Notes under the pieces: model-generated | What the model was told of the DNA's origin: nothing | Databases searched by the model: none | The model's input: the letters and a program-made list of their open reading frames with translations, nothing else | Origin: Apiospora phragmitis | Lineage: Eukaryota; Ascomycota; Sordariomycetes; Amphisphaeriales; Apiosporaceae | Reading direction: 5' to 3' | Assembly (NCBI GenBank): GCA_038363925.1 | Contig: JAQQWL010000011.1 | Coordinates: 8,866,001-8,930,000, forward strand | Length of the DNA: 64,000 bases | In this document: positions 13,301-24,959 of the stretch, one piece after another | Position numbering within the stretch: the stretch's first letter is position 1 | Layout of the letters: every line of letters begins with the position of its first letter | Made by a program: the position numbers and the translations under genes

Positions 13301-16300
13301 GGTCGTGTAGCCGAGGTCGGCCACCGAGGTACCATCGGGATTGGCATTTACGTGCTCCAGCATACGCTCCAAGTTTCTCCTGAGGGAAATCTTGCTCTTG
13401 GCACTCACGGCGATGACATGCGCGGAACGGGGATCCGCCTCGGTCACGCGCCTAGGCCCCGGGCCGTCCTCGACTACGATGGTCGTGTTGCCGCCGGCGG
13501 CGCTGAAGTTGTTCACTACCGCGATGCGCTTCTTCCCCTCTGGACGGGGCCATGGTGTCTTGTCGTACGGGATGCGGACGTTCCGTTTGTCCAGGTCCTT
13601 AAACCGGGGGTTTATGCTGTTCTTGATGCCGACGTGGGGTGGGATCGCGTTCTTCTGCATCATCAAAAGCACTTTGAGGAGAGCCGACACGCCGGCAGCT
13701 GCTTCGCTGTGCCCGATGTTGGACTTGACGGCACCGATATAAAGAGGATTGCTCGCCCCACGGCGTTTCGTCAGCGGCGCAAATGTTTCCGTGACTGACT
13801 GCATCTCTTCGGCATCGCCGGCTTGGGTGCCCGTGCCGTGCAGCTCGACGTACCCGACATCCAGGGGATTAATGCCGGAACGGGCCAAAGCCAGGCGGTT
13901 GAGGTAGGCCTGGTGGCCAGCATGTGGGTGGGTAATAGAAACGGCCTCAGCCGAGTGGTTGGTACCGGCTGCGGTAATCACGCCCAGAATTCGGTCGTTA
14001 TCGGCAATAGCGTCCTCTAATCGTTTCATAACGACAGATGCGATAGCATCAGCTCTACAGTAACCATCGGCCTCTGAGTCCCATGTCTTGCAAGCGTTCG
14101 GCGTCTTGGAAAGGAAGTGGCCGTTGCTCAAGCCTGCAAACGCATCCGAGTTGGTCAGGACATTGGTACCACCGGCGACGGCCATATCAATCTCTCCATT
14201 CCAAAGCGATGTGCAAGCAGTCTATATAGAATATCAGAACCCCGGCCAGAGAATATATTTGGACATACTGACTAACCTGGATTGTGGCTAAGCTGGACGA
14301 ACAAGCAGTATCAATACTATAGCTGGGTCCGGAAAACTTGAGGAAGTAATTGATACGTCCGGGACCGAAAGCCCGACACCCGCCGGGGATAAAATAAGTA
14401 CCGACTTCCTGAGCCGTATTCACTTCACGGTAATCGTCGCTGGCTTGGCCATAGAAAGTGCCGATACGATGCAAGTCCGTGGCCGCGGTACGGTTAGCAA
14501 CCTGTCACATTTATCAGTAAGCAGCAAACTGCATTGCACCGGGTTGGATGACATACTATGGGCGAGTTAGCATCGTGTTCGAGACGAAGTTTACTTTTGG
14601 GTGAGACGGGGTGGAGGGGCGGTTTGCATACCATAACCTGATCTTTCCAGTGCTTCGTAGGCCGTGACCAGCATCAACCTCTGCATAGGATCTGTCTGCT
14701 GAGCCTCACGGGGTGACATGTTGAAGAAGCTACACTCATCATTAGCTCGTTTCCACCACTCGATGTGTCGAGGACTTCTACTCACGGGGCGTCGAACAGG
14801 CCTGGCTCATCAATGAAGCAGCCATACGGCGTCTGGCTGGTATTAACCCGCTTCCCGGTGGGATCGTAGTGGCTGTCGACGTCAAATCTGTCTGCCGGGA
14901 TCTTGCGGTGGACATCCAGGCCCTTCTCGAGTATGTCCCAAAGCTTCTCGGTGTCAGTCGCACCACCGGGAAGCCTGCACGACATGCCCACAATGGCAAT
15001 CTTGGATTGCATGGAACCTCTGAAGTTGGGCTCGTCGGAAACCTTCTCGTGGATCCAAGGGATGAGCTCGGTGGACGAGATCTTGATACCCGAGACCTGT
15101 TGCGTCAAAGCGCTAATGGTATCGTTGATAGGCACGGATACACGGAAGTTCAGGACCTGGCACTGGACGACCTCGGTTTCTCGTGTGCGCTCAATGACGT
15201 AATGGACGACGTTGTCCCACTCGATCTGCTGCGTCAGAATCTCGCGGATGATGTGTTCGAACAGCTCGCTCGCGGTGCCGGGCTGGGGCTGAAAAGGCCG
15301 GCCTGAGCTGGTGGACAGTACTGCACGTCGCGGCGTGACGACGCTGTCCAGGTGCTCCATGGACGGAGTGCGCACGATCGACTGTACATGATCTTCGGTG
15401 TATATGTGGCTCGCATGGCATAGTCCGCTGAACACTGGCAGGGCAATATGCTTGCGATCACGGAAGTGCTCATCCGAACGGAAGAGGGCTTTCAGCCGTG
15501 CCGGCGGGCCACTGATGGTGACCGAGGTTGCGCTCTTAGCACTGAGGAAGATCTTACTCGACTCAGGGGTCGTCTGATACTTGGCGTTAGACAAACGGTC
15601 ATTTTCGAAATAGAAGAGTGCGTGGCCTTACCTCCTTTTGCTGGATTGCGTCCAACGCGTCCTGGGCTTCTTCTGCTGTCATATCAGGAAGCACATATGC
15701 CCAGGAATCGGGAGTCTCCTCGGGATTGCGAGGCTGGATGATCTGTGAAACATCGTCCACGAGAACACCAAGGCGAAAAGCTTGGCGAAGGACCTGAGCT
15801 CCAGTCTGCGCCAGGTCGGACACGGTCGAGGCGAGCGCCAGTGCCGCCGAAGCCAGCAGACCCAAACCTAGACCTGCCAAAACGGTTTCCTGTCCGCTAC
15901 CGTCCAGGATCTCGGGATTCTTTTCACAGTGACTGGTTCCTCATCAGCGAAATGTGTCTTCTTGGGGTTTACGGGCTCAAACTCACCCGATGAGGGCTGC
16001 AATCTCGACGGTGCACAAAAGGATGCCATCGATAGATCCGCTCAATGGGCCTTGGCGCAGGTCGGTGAACTCGGCAAAGTTCAAGACGGACTCGAAAGGT
16101 GGGATCGAGGCTTTGAGCTCTGTAGACAATTGGCGCACCTCATCGCGCAGGGCCAGAGTGGCCTCCTGGAGAAAGAGAGCCAGGTGAGGATGGTCTCTTT
16201 CCTTGCTGTGCTGAAGGAGTTCTCTGAAGAGGGTCTGCAGATCGTCGTAGGGCAGTTCGTTGCTGAAGTAGACAAGCTGCATCTTCGAGGAGCTATCCTC

Positions 16301-16336
16301 CGAAGAGGCGGAGCGAGAAGGCGTATAGAGCACCAT
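10368..16336 (-). CDS. mdpG: non-reducing polyketide synthase, SAT-KS-AT-PT-ACP
   Basis: Builds the octaketide of the atrochrysone/emodin family. Exons read 16336-15987, 15932-15632, about 15579-14786, 14729-14632, 14501-14277, 14221-13125, 13058-11717 and 11655-10368, about 1830 residues, normal for the family. A starter-ACP transacylase comes first; its nucleophile motif reads GLGLG, lacking the usual cysteine of GXCXG. The ketosynthase has DTACSSS, the acyltransferase GHSLGEYAA, the product-template domain the GHKMNG histidine region, and one ACP the serine in GIDSLMS. There is no terminal thioesterase, which fits release by the metallo-beta-lactamase protein at 26303-27409. Two frame problems exist. 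The exon 4/5 junction is out of phase by one base, and a five-G run at 10799-10803 carries one extra base between PT and ACP; a 49-nt intron in the linker is a weaker alternative. Confidence 0.93.
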
Positions 16337-17092
16337 GGTCGATCATGAGCAGTTCTGCGGGGATAAGAAACCTCGGTTTCTGCTGCTATGTGAAGGTTGC
16401 AGGTGAGGAAAGGGGAAATGTTTGCACTTTAGCACTTCTACTATATGATATATAGTGACCGTTCTTGCCAAATGCTCTAGGGTTGTCAATGTATCGATGA
16501 CCAATCTACCCCAGCCAGGCTCGCTAGCACCTGGGGATTGACCGACCCCGACGACGGGATCACCGTAGGCCGCAACCAAAGATCAAACCTTCAGTGGCCG
16601 GAACCCGACGTAGTCCACTACACTTAGTAGGTGTGGGCTCAGGAGCTGACGCAGCAAGCCCGAGAGGCGGTATTGCTTGCCGATGATGCCTAGCCAGGGG
16701 GGTGCCCACTCCGATGCACATAAGATACCGAATCATCTTGGTCCATGCAAGATGCTAACTCGACATGGTTGTCTGAACGACGAGCTTATTTATTTGTTGA
16801 TGCTAGTTGACCGTACTCGTGGCGATTATGCCTAGTGGTGTTGTGAGGTGCTCATTGATAATGTTTTTCGGGACCTGCGTTTCATTGCACCATCACGCAG
16901 CTTATAATTCATGTGGAATACGGATTTCCTTTATAAGATAGGCATTGTAGATTCCAAGTGTCTAAAAGTCACTTCGTTCATGGCTCTTTGCGTGGCGAGT
17001 CCTCCATTGGCCATCTTATGGTTTTCAAATGTCATATCTAGAGCATGCTTAATCCAGTAACAATCCATCGTCTATATGGCCATGTAGCTAGC
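16337..17092. promoter_or_regulatory. polyketide synthase upstream region
   Basis: Intergenic region upstream of the PKS start. It contains GAACCCGA at 16601-16608, about 265 bp before the start codon, one instance of a motif found before several cluster genes. No coding sequence was recognised. Confidence 0.4.
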
Positions 17093-17733
17093 TCATTTAT
17101 TCTCCTCGCCGTTCCGCAGCCCATCCGACATATCCTCGACATCGCCGAAGAAGACGTGAGGGTCACCCAAAACCCAGACGATATGAGGTTTGAGACCAGC
17201 AACCTTCCAGACGCCGTCAAGGTGGCGGAAAGGGACGGTGCAGACGCCGTGCGCGTTGGCGTGGGCCACCTCGTCGACGCACTTCTGATCACGCCACTTG
17301 ACCTTGGCGACGCGGATTTGGAATGTTGCCTTGACCTCGTCGGCCGTCTTCTCCCACTTGGCCACGCCCCCAATCAGGTGCTGAGTTGTGACGACCAGGT
17401 GGTTCACATCGGCCGTTTGGACGTATTGCTCGCTAGGGACCTCGAAGGCATCGTTCTTGACATCACCGTAGTCCATCTGTTGTACCAAGGAAAATCATGC
17501 CTTGTCAAAACTGACTACTTGACAGGGGTAAAGTAGGAGAGGAACGTACGCGCAAAGTAGGGGCCACACATTTCCTCAGACGGTCCCAATCTTTGGTGTC
17601 GTGCGCAACACACCATTCAAAGAAGGCATCTTGACAATCGAGAGTTTCTGTTGTGCGGCCAGATAATCAGTGCACACGACGGCCGAAACAGAGGTCGAGG
17701 AGGCAAACCTTCTAAAGTGGGATAGATCTTCAT
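17093..17733 (-). CDS. SnoaL/scytalone dehydratase-like protein, divergent paralogue
   Basis: Exons 17733-17709, 17647-17550 and 17476-17093 give 168 residues, the normal size for the scytalone-dehydratase/SnoaL fold. It shares the DxKDWDRL motif and the positions and phases of both introns with the protein at 50775-51389, so the two are paralogues. In the aligned stretch before the QxRVA motif, the paralogue has YHQMRVAH while this protein has TFQIRVAK; both histidines are missing, one of which corresponds to a catalytic histidine of scytalone dehydratase. The other conserved histidine (TTQHLIGG) is kept. It sits between the PKS and the prenyltransferase. It may act on a different intermediate, as a cyclase or non-hydrolytic dehydratase; the function is inferred. 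Confidence 0.85.
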
Positions 17734-18416
17734 GATGGGCGTAGTTGGACTGGAACTAACTGATGGGACTAAATGGGTTGGTGACAACTTCGGGCTCAGC
17801 AGCAGAAACCACGGGCTTGCCGTATATACCTCTCCAGACTCAAACCTTGCGGAATCCGACATTTGCGGGTCACCGTTGAACCTGCAGGGTTCCGTGTCTT
17901 TACGTAACCCCGGGGGTTGCTGCGGACTTCGGGAAGTCAAACATGGGGACGTGCTTATGCGATGCATCTTACTAGTGGCTGTTGGATACAGCGCTTACTC
18001 GGTTGTGTGCCAAGTAAGCCATTTTACGCAGCGTCTGCTTAGTTTGCCACGTTCTCATCTTCCTCTTGACCTACGGTAGTTAATGCGGCTAACCTGAGGC
18101 ATTCAACCAATGGCTCACGAATCACGCATGTCACGCTATTCGATTCTTGAACTGAACTAGTTCCTTATACTAGACTCTTCCCATCTTCCAAAACCCTAAT
18201 GCAATGGCTTCCTCGAGTTTAGATAGGCATATCACATAATTGAAGACATAACTACCTAGTGAATAGATGGCAAGCAGCGTGAACAGAAGAGACACAAAGG
18301 TAGATAAAGTCGAATAGGTCTGAATCAAGAATCAAATTGTATCAAGAAGTATATGTATGCTACCAAATTGAGCAACCAAAATTCTCTTGCTATGATATCC
18401 TTGCTTCCGTGTCAAG
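17734..18416. other. intergenic, no gene seen
   Basis: Upstream of the SnoaL-like gene and downstream of the prenyltransferase. Contains GGGTTCCG at about 17885-17892, a relative of the cluster motif, and a GTAACCCCGG stretch. No supported coding sequence. Confidence 0.4.
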
Positions 18417-19881
18417 TTACCAATCCCCACGACGGAGTCTGGTCCTCGGCTCCCCAACAGGCTCCAACCGCTGCTTGTGGAAGGCTTGAGGTGCCAGGTA
18501 TGAAGTGATGTCGAGGGTGCCGTCGCTCTTGAACAGGCAGCTTACAAAAGTCTGAACGCCCTTGCCGCCGGCCGCACTGGGGTGGGGGGTCAGCTCCTCG
18601 AGAGCCTGGCGGTAGCGCCCGGCGTGGGCGCCGCGGCCGCGCTCCTCCATCCAGCGCGCGAGATTCTTGCCGATGGTGGCGTCGGTACCGCCGTAGTGGC
18701 GCGTAGGCACGTACACCTTGATTTCCGGGTGCGGCTTGTTGGGCGCGATGTCGAAGTGGTAGACGTAGCCCGACAGGTACTTGGCCAGCTCGTCGAACTG
18801 GCGCGCCTGGGCCTCGGCGTGCCACGCCTCGGGCTGAATCTCCTGGTCCTGGAGTAGTCGGCGTCTACGCACGCGACGGCGTTGACGAGGGACCGCAGCT
18901 CGCACAGGCTCTTGTCCATGTGGGGCGCGCGGATCCGACCGCCCAGGGTCATGATGTCGCGCACCGACGCGAACGAGGTGTGCGGCGTCTGGAAATACCA
19001 CTTGATGCGTGTCTCATCGAGCGGCTCGTTGTCGTTGGCCACCGAGTAGGAAGTCAAGAGGGGACCTTCCGGGTGGTTGAGGAGGAAGTCGTGCATCATG
19101 TTGAGAGCGGCGTTCTGGCCGCCCGGTTGCACACTACGGATAGCCTTGACATAGTCCGGGACGGGCATCAGGCTGGTCTGGCCGAGCTTGCGCGGGACAA
19201 AGTACGACTTGGTTGCGACGCGGTCTTTGAGAAACTCGAAGCCGATGTGGACGCTGGTCTTCATGTGTGCACCAGCCGCTATCTCTTGAACGTACTTGGA
19301 GTTGTCGTGATCGTATAGAATGCTCATGAAGTGGTCGAACAGAGCCGTGTCAACTCCGGGCATGCTGACCGACAAGCGGTGCAGCAACTCACGTGTGGCC
19401 TGTTGGTTCAAGGGATCAAGAGGGCTGCCAGCAAAAGCTCCAATTGGCTCTGCAATGTATCGAATCTCGGGGTCTTTGGAAGCCGTGTTCCATTTCCACG
19501 AACACTCAATGGGAGAGCCGTCGAGGGTGATCAGGGATCTCCATTTGGGCAGCATGTTTGCTGCCGTGGGGCGCGGGCCCAGCGTCGGGACCTGTGATGG
19601 GGTGAGTGAAATTCATCATGGACAGACTTTCCGGGCGTGTCATGACTTACAACCCATTGATGGTGGAACACGAGGACCTCCAACTGCCTTTCTAACGTAT
19701 AGCCTGCTGCGTCCAATAGGACTGCGAGCTGGCGGCCGTGGAGCTGCCACCAGAACTCACTGTCTGCGTCACGGGGCGGCAGACACTGGGACAGGCGCTC
19801 CCATGCCTGGCCATTGGCCTTGGTCTTCTGGGTCCCCAATGTGCCATTAGTGCTGGCGATGGTGGTTTCAGTTGGAGCCAT
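18417..19881 (-). CDS. DMATS-type aromatic prenyltransferase
   Basis: Predicted to transfer a dimethylallyl group onto the aromatic polyketide, like XptA/XptB in prenyl-xanthone formation. Exons 19881-19651 and 19591-18417 give about 468 residues, the usual length for the family. The N-terminal FWWQLHGRQLAVLLDAAGY region, the central KSYFVPRKLGQTS segment and the C-terminal KVYVPTRHYGGTD strand match the ABBA-fold DMATS family, including the lysine/arginine/tyrosine residues that bind diphosphate. The frame breaks once near 18851, where one base appears to be missing. The gene is transcribed away from the P450 at 20378. Only one prenyltransferase is present here, whereas A. nidulans uses two. 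The exact acceptor cannot be read from sequence. Confidence 0.92.
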
Positions 19882-20377
19882 GGCGTAGAGATTTGAAAAC
19901 AATGTTCGGTCAAGTGGAATAGTTCTTTTCGCAGAGCTGGGAGAAGAGTGTATTTCGCGGATGCCGTTGAATTTATCCAACTAGTTCTCCGTCAAATAAA
20001 TTCTTGGGAAATGATATCGGGGCATGTGGAAAGTTCATCGGCCACCGATAAGTGTGTATTATGTGTGTAATAGGTGATGGGATTATGTAATCCCGGTATG
20101 TTGATTGACCTTTGCTTGCGGAACCCGAGATTGAGAGATTATGATAGGTAGCAGTCGGGTCGGATCTCACCTAGACTCCGTGGAGATGTTATTGGCTGCT
20201 GCTGATGTGAAGTTCTGCTCGTTCGGTCGACGGAAAGGTATGAGATTCCGATAAACTGCCTTTATTTAACCCTTATCGCGTCTTTTTGAACCTCAGTAAT
20301 AGCTGGTACCACACTGCATCACTCTGCTCTCTAACCATCTTGCCACTCTCTTGCATTTACCTGATAAAATCACCACC
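19882..20377. promoter_or_regulatory. divergent promoter, prenyltransferase / P450
   Basis: Shared upstream region of two divergently transcribed cluster genes. GAACCCGA lies at 20121-20128, identical to the copy before the PKS, suggesting control by the same pathway regulator. Confidence 0.5.
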
Positions 20378-22116
20378 ATGTTGGACCAGATGGACCTTCC
20401 CGCCTCTGTGCGAATCATCGCACCAGCCGCCATTGGCCTTTTTCTCTTTTATTCTATCGCGTCTACATTTATCGCGTGGAACCGCCTCCGACAATTTCGC
20501 GGCCCTTGGTTGGCGTCATGGTCGTACCTCTGGCTCACGCATGCCGTCATGAAAGGTGCCGTGCCCAAGCTCTCCGAGAAGGCTCGAAAAAAGTATGCAA
20601 ACGGCAGCCCCTTCATCCGCATCGCACCAGACATGCTGCAAACGGACAGCCCCGAGGTCCTGCGGGCTATCAATGCTGTACATTCGGGCTACCGCAAGGG
20701 CGACTGGTACCATAGCGCCAAGGTAGACCCCGAGTACGCACAACATGGTCAGCGCAACCGAGGTCGGTATCCACGACAAGATCAAGGGCATGGCAGCCGG
20801 TGGCTACTCGGGCCGCGAGGTGCCTGGTCTTGAGAGTGATATCGACGGACAGATCGAGTCTCTCAAGAGGCTTATCCGCTCCAAATACATCTCCACCGAC
20901 GACAAAGTGGCTGATGCTCTTGACGTGGCCACGAGCGCTCAATACTTCACCGTCGATGCCTTGACCAAGATTGCCTACGGTGATGCGTTCGGATACTTGA
21001 TTGAAGACGACGATATCGGTGGTTACATCAAGACTATGCAGCAAGGGTCTGTTTTTGCTGAGCTCTGCACCGAAATTCCTTGGATCCGTGCCATCTTCTT
21101 CTCCCAGACCATGACCCGGTGGTTTGGACCCAAGACTACCGACAAGGACGGAATCGGAGCTCTGATGAAGTAAGTGCATCACCATTCCCTCCCTGTCACT
21201 CTGGCGAGCAAGGCTAAGAGAATCGCTAGGCGGGGCCGAGAAGTCGTGAGCCCCCGATTCGGCCCTGACGCCAAAGACCACAAAGACATGTTGGTAAGAA
21301 CAGGAAAATCTGAGCCCCCGAACCGAATTAACTGTTACTCTAGGGCTCATTCGGTGCGTCATGGTATGACGAAGCGACAATGTGAGATCGAGGTGCTGTT
21401 GCAGCTCATCGCCGGCACCGATTCTACCTCCAACGCCATCCGCAACACCCTCCTGTGCTTAGTCTCGACCCCGCGGGCGTACCAGCGCCTGCAAAAGGAG
21501 ATTGATGACGGCATCGCCGGGGGAACCATCTCGTCGCCCATCACCTTCGCCGAGGGCAAGAAGCTGCCTTATCTGCAGGCCGTCCTCTTCGAGAGCCTGC
21601 GCTTGTTCCCTTCCCGCGTTCGGCAACCTGCCCAAGGTCGTGCCCCCCGCGGGCGACACCCTGGCGGGCATCTTCGTGCCGGGAGGCACGCACATCGCTG
21701 TCAACGTGCCCGCTATCATGCAGCACGAGCCCACGTTCGGCGAGCACGCCGAGATGTTCATTCCCGAGCGCTTCCTCACCGTTTCGGCTGATAAGCGCCG
21801 CGAGATGGAGCGCGTTTCGGATCTCAACTTTGGCTACGGCCGATACATGTGTGCCGGTTACACGGTTGCAAAGATGGAGCTGAATAAGATCTTCGTAGAG
21901 GTTAGTATCGGCCTGTTCTTTTGCCTTAGCACCAAATACCTGTCGACTCAGGTATGTGACCGGATATTAAGTACTGACGATGAGTCATAGCTTCTGCGGG
22001 AGTTTGACTTCCAGATCGCCGATCCGGTGAATCCCTGTAAGCAGTATCAAGGGATTCTCTTATCCCTGGAAGACTTGCATATGCGAGTTACCTATAGAGA
22101 CAACATCAAGCAATAG
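20378..22116 (+). CDS. cytochrome P450 monooxygenase
   Basis: Exons 20378-21169, 21230-21293, 21344-21900 and 21991-22116 give about 510 residues. An N-terminal hydrophobic helix (about residues 12-30) would anchor it in the ER membrane. The I-helix motif AGTDSTSNAI, the ExxR motif in FESLRLF and the heme loop FGYGRYMCAG with its cysteine ligand are all present. Three single extra bases interrupt the frame near 20735, 21353 and 21612; removing them restores exon phases exactly. The second might be bypassed by a longer intron ending at 21374, but that would drop a conserved RHGMT segment. This P450 has no counterpart in the mdp/xpt set; in related xanthone clusters P450s dimerise or oxidise the scaffold, so a late tailoring role is inferred. 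Confidence 0.9.
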
Positions 22117-23351
22117 TAAGCGCGCCTCTCCTGCATTGGCAGTTCTGCTTGTCACATGGAAAATGGGGATCGACTGTTCACTCCAAACTCAAAGTACAAA
22201 CGCAATTATGAGATGGATGTACAAGTCGTAAATGTATTTCCTTTGACCCGCCCTAAAGACGGTACGACTTTGGTCTTCCTACAAAACACAAGTTGGAAAA
22301 GGATATGCATGTATTGCAAGTCGAGAGACGATGGCTCTTTGTCAATAGATTTTCTTTCCTTGGGCTAAGTAGGATAATCAACCCCCAATCTAGATATCTA
22401 CTTATTCAGCATATGACGACGTAGCTCTGGTGACTAGAATGATTAGCGTAATCGTACTCCCTCGGGCCTTTGATATGGATGACTCGAAATAGTCTCTCTA
22501 CGACAGATACTTAGGATCCAAACCCGAGATAACGGTTGACTGATGTAGGATCCAGCCAGATACTCGGCTTACCTGGATCCTATCTCGGGGCTTATGGGGC
22601 CTTACTATCGGGACAAGTGGGTACTGCGGCGCAAGTGGGTACTGCGGCACAGACGGACATTTCCAGAAATTACGGACATAAGCCTGATTTCCGATGAATA
22701 TGATTCGGACAACACTGATATTCCGCAGCGAGAAAGTCACTTACTATCCGTTTGATGTCTGGATACTTAAAAAGAGTGGAGACAGTACTAGACCTCATAT
22801 CATTTCGGCATAGATCAAGGAACACTTCCTAGTGTCCCGAGCAATATTCTCCCAGCTGTACTGGTAGTCCAAGTCAGCCAAGTCCATTATGGACTTTTGG
22901 AAACCCCATTCGTCCTGAAATCGGTAACTGATTGCAGCGGATATAGCGAGGGCTATGAGGTTTGCTCCAGAAACAAAGACCGGGGTCCGAAATCATATAC
23001 ACGCTCGGTCTGCAAATTGTCTCGGGCATTCTTAGAGCAGTATACACCGCAAAGATATGGAGGAAGGACGAACCTCATACTTCGATTCTCCGTGTGACGA
23101 GGAAGAATATCCTAGAGCCCGTTAAGTTGGCTATGGCTACAAGGATGTTCGAATATAAGAGAATCTGGATTATGTAGGTTTGGCCTCGGGATCTACTTTG
23201 GTGACCTCGTCTCATGGTCGGGGTTTGATTACATCGTGAGATTTGGTTATATTATTTCATAATGAACAGCCATTCTCCAGAGCATCAAACATGAATCAGA
23301 TATGCTCATGAGTAAAGTTTCAAGTGATGTTTTAAACAGTACAGCGCAATC
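22117..23351. other. long intergenic region before the EthD gene
   Basis: About 1.2 kb without a supported gene; open frames here (such as 22156-22368) lack domains and coding bias. It holds a tandem 18-bp repeat at about 22613-22650 and, near 23218-23227, a reverse-strand ACCCCGA motif about 130 bp before the EthD start. Confidence 0.4.
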
Positions 23352-23876
23352 ATGAGCTCCACGTCGAATGAAATCCCAGCTCGTCCCGAGGTCGACACAG
23401 GCAACCAGTTTCTCTGCCTTACCATATGCGGTTACAAACGCCCCGGTATGAGTGAGGTCGACTACAGGAACCACATGACCAAGGTATCAGCTCCTATGAC
23501 TCAAGACCTCATGGTGAAATATGGAGTGAAACGGTGGACAATGGTAAGGCTAATCCCCTGTGCCACGGTGAAGCAGCATCTTGGCTCCTTACTGACAGAT
23601 TGCCACAAGATACACAATAACACCGAGACGCGTGCCCTGATGGGTCGACTGTTCGATCAGCAAATGACCAACCTGGCAGACTTCGACTGCTTCAGCCAGG
23701 TTGTCTTCAAGGATGTTGATGATTACAAACGGATGAAGGAAGACCCATGGTACAAAGAGCATCTGACTGGTGACCATGTGGAGTTTGCCGACACAAAAAA
23801 GAGCATGATGACGATTGGTTGGATCACTGAATTCGTCCGCGATGGTGAAGTGGTGGACGGTTTCAGGGACTGTTAG
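23352..23876 (+). CDS. mdpH: EthD-domain protein, atrochrysone-carboxylate decarboxylase type
   Basis: Small dimeric ferredoxin-fold enzyme of the type that decarboxylates or dehydrates atrochrysone carboxylic acid towards emodin anthrone. Exons 23352-23543 and 23610-23876 give 152 residues. The N-terminal [18 protein letters not shown] segment and C-terminal [13 protein letters not shown] with its histidines are typical of the EthD family. The 66-nt intron (GTAAGG...CACAAG) is a multiple of three and has no stop, so unspliced reading gives a plausible but longer 174-residue protein; splicing restores the family alignment [12 protein letters not shown]. In some fungi this domain is fused with or neighbours a DUF1772 anthrone oxidase, as it does here (24122-24666). 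Confidence 0.88.
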   Translation: MSSTSNEIPARPEVDTGNQFLCLTICGYKRPGMSEVDYRNHMTKVSAPMTQDLMVKYGVKRWTMVRLIPCATVKQHLGSLLTDCHKIHNNTETRALMGRLFDQQMTNLADFDCFSQVVFKDVDDYKRMKEDPWYKEHLTGDHVEFADTKKSMMTIGWITEFVRDGEVVDGFRDC

Positions 23877-24121
23877 TTGCTTTTACAAGTCTGCTATAGA
23901 GATGAATAACCGTGGACCGTAGACCGCGGGCCAAGTTCGGAGTTCCGGGAATGAAGCGGCCCTGTGCCGAATACGAATCACGTGCATAAAGTACAATTGC
24001 CATAAAAGATACGAGTAAGATATAAACCAGGATGGGTCTCCTTTAGCTAATCCATCTCACCTAACTCTCAAACTCTCTTTCTAAGGTAAAGTCTCGCCCC
24101 AGCAACGAAAGGAAAATAGAA

Positions 24122-24666
24122 ATGGCTTCGCGCTCCATTGGAACACAAACCACGGCAGTGGTCGCCGGATCGATCTTATCTGGTAAGCCCTTATCTCTAG
24201 CCATCTAGTTGTGCGCCGAGTCTTACTGAATATTGGTGGAGGTGCCATGATGTCGCTCTCGGGCATCGCTGTCCCCGTCCTCCTGGAAGCGAGCAGAGAC
24301 ATCCCACAGCTGGCCTACGCATGGACCCGCATGTATCACTACGGCCACCTGGCACTGCCCACCATGGGCGTTGGCACCTGCCTGTTGTATCTTGTCTCGG
24401 CTTACCGAAGCCGGAAGGGTCGGGCTACCTTGTTCGCAGCCGCCGTTGCCACCGTGGCCATGGTGCCCTTCACGTGGGTCTTCATGACTCCAACGAACAA
24501 CCAGCTGTTTGGGTTGGAGGCGGCGGCGGCCGCCGGTACTACTGGACTGTTGAGCTTGGACGAAGTGAGGGACCTGATCGTCTGGTGGAGCCGCTTGCAC
24601 ATTACACGGTCGCTGATGCCCCTACTGGGCGCCATGCTCGGTGCGACGGAAATCGTGTCATCATGA
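24122..24666 (+). CDS. DUF1772 anthrone oxidase (HypC/MdpH2-like)
   Basis: Exons 24122-24182 and 24242-24666 give 161 residues. It has four hydrophobic segments and an Arg-Leu-His-Ile-Thr-Arg motif near the C-terminus (WWSRLHITRSLMP), the signature of DUF1772 membrane proteins such as aflatoxin HypC. Family members oxidise anthrones to anthraquinones, so the expected step is emodin anthrone to emodin. It directly follows the EthD protein on the same strand, completing the decarboxylation-oxidation pair. The frame is intact. Confidence 0.9.
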
Positions 24667-24959
24667 GCCGCAAGATTTTGCTGGAAGAGAGTCATGTAGT
24701 AGATTTTGAGTTAAAATCCTTTCATTATCTAACATATCTGATTTCCACATTCATCACCTCAAGCTAAAGCCAGAACACAGCCATGATCCTCGGTCTAGTT
24801 CGCGATTGATTTCTTGCGATCCTGTTAAAACGAGGCTCCAGGACTATGAGCGAAGAATTGGCTGTTTGAAGAGAAGAAATTCTAAGCTAATTTGAACACT
24901 GAGAAGTGAATATCAATGTGTACAGGCAGGTCAGGTGACTATTATCTCAACAAATCTAT

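Noticed and set aside
13004..13798. Long plus-strand open frame inside the PKS
   Set aside because: Antisense shadow of the KS/AT coding region in GC-rich sequence; no domain, no splice context.
22156..22368. Small plus-strand frame after the P450
   Set aside because: No domain, biased to 3'-UTR-like composition.
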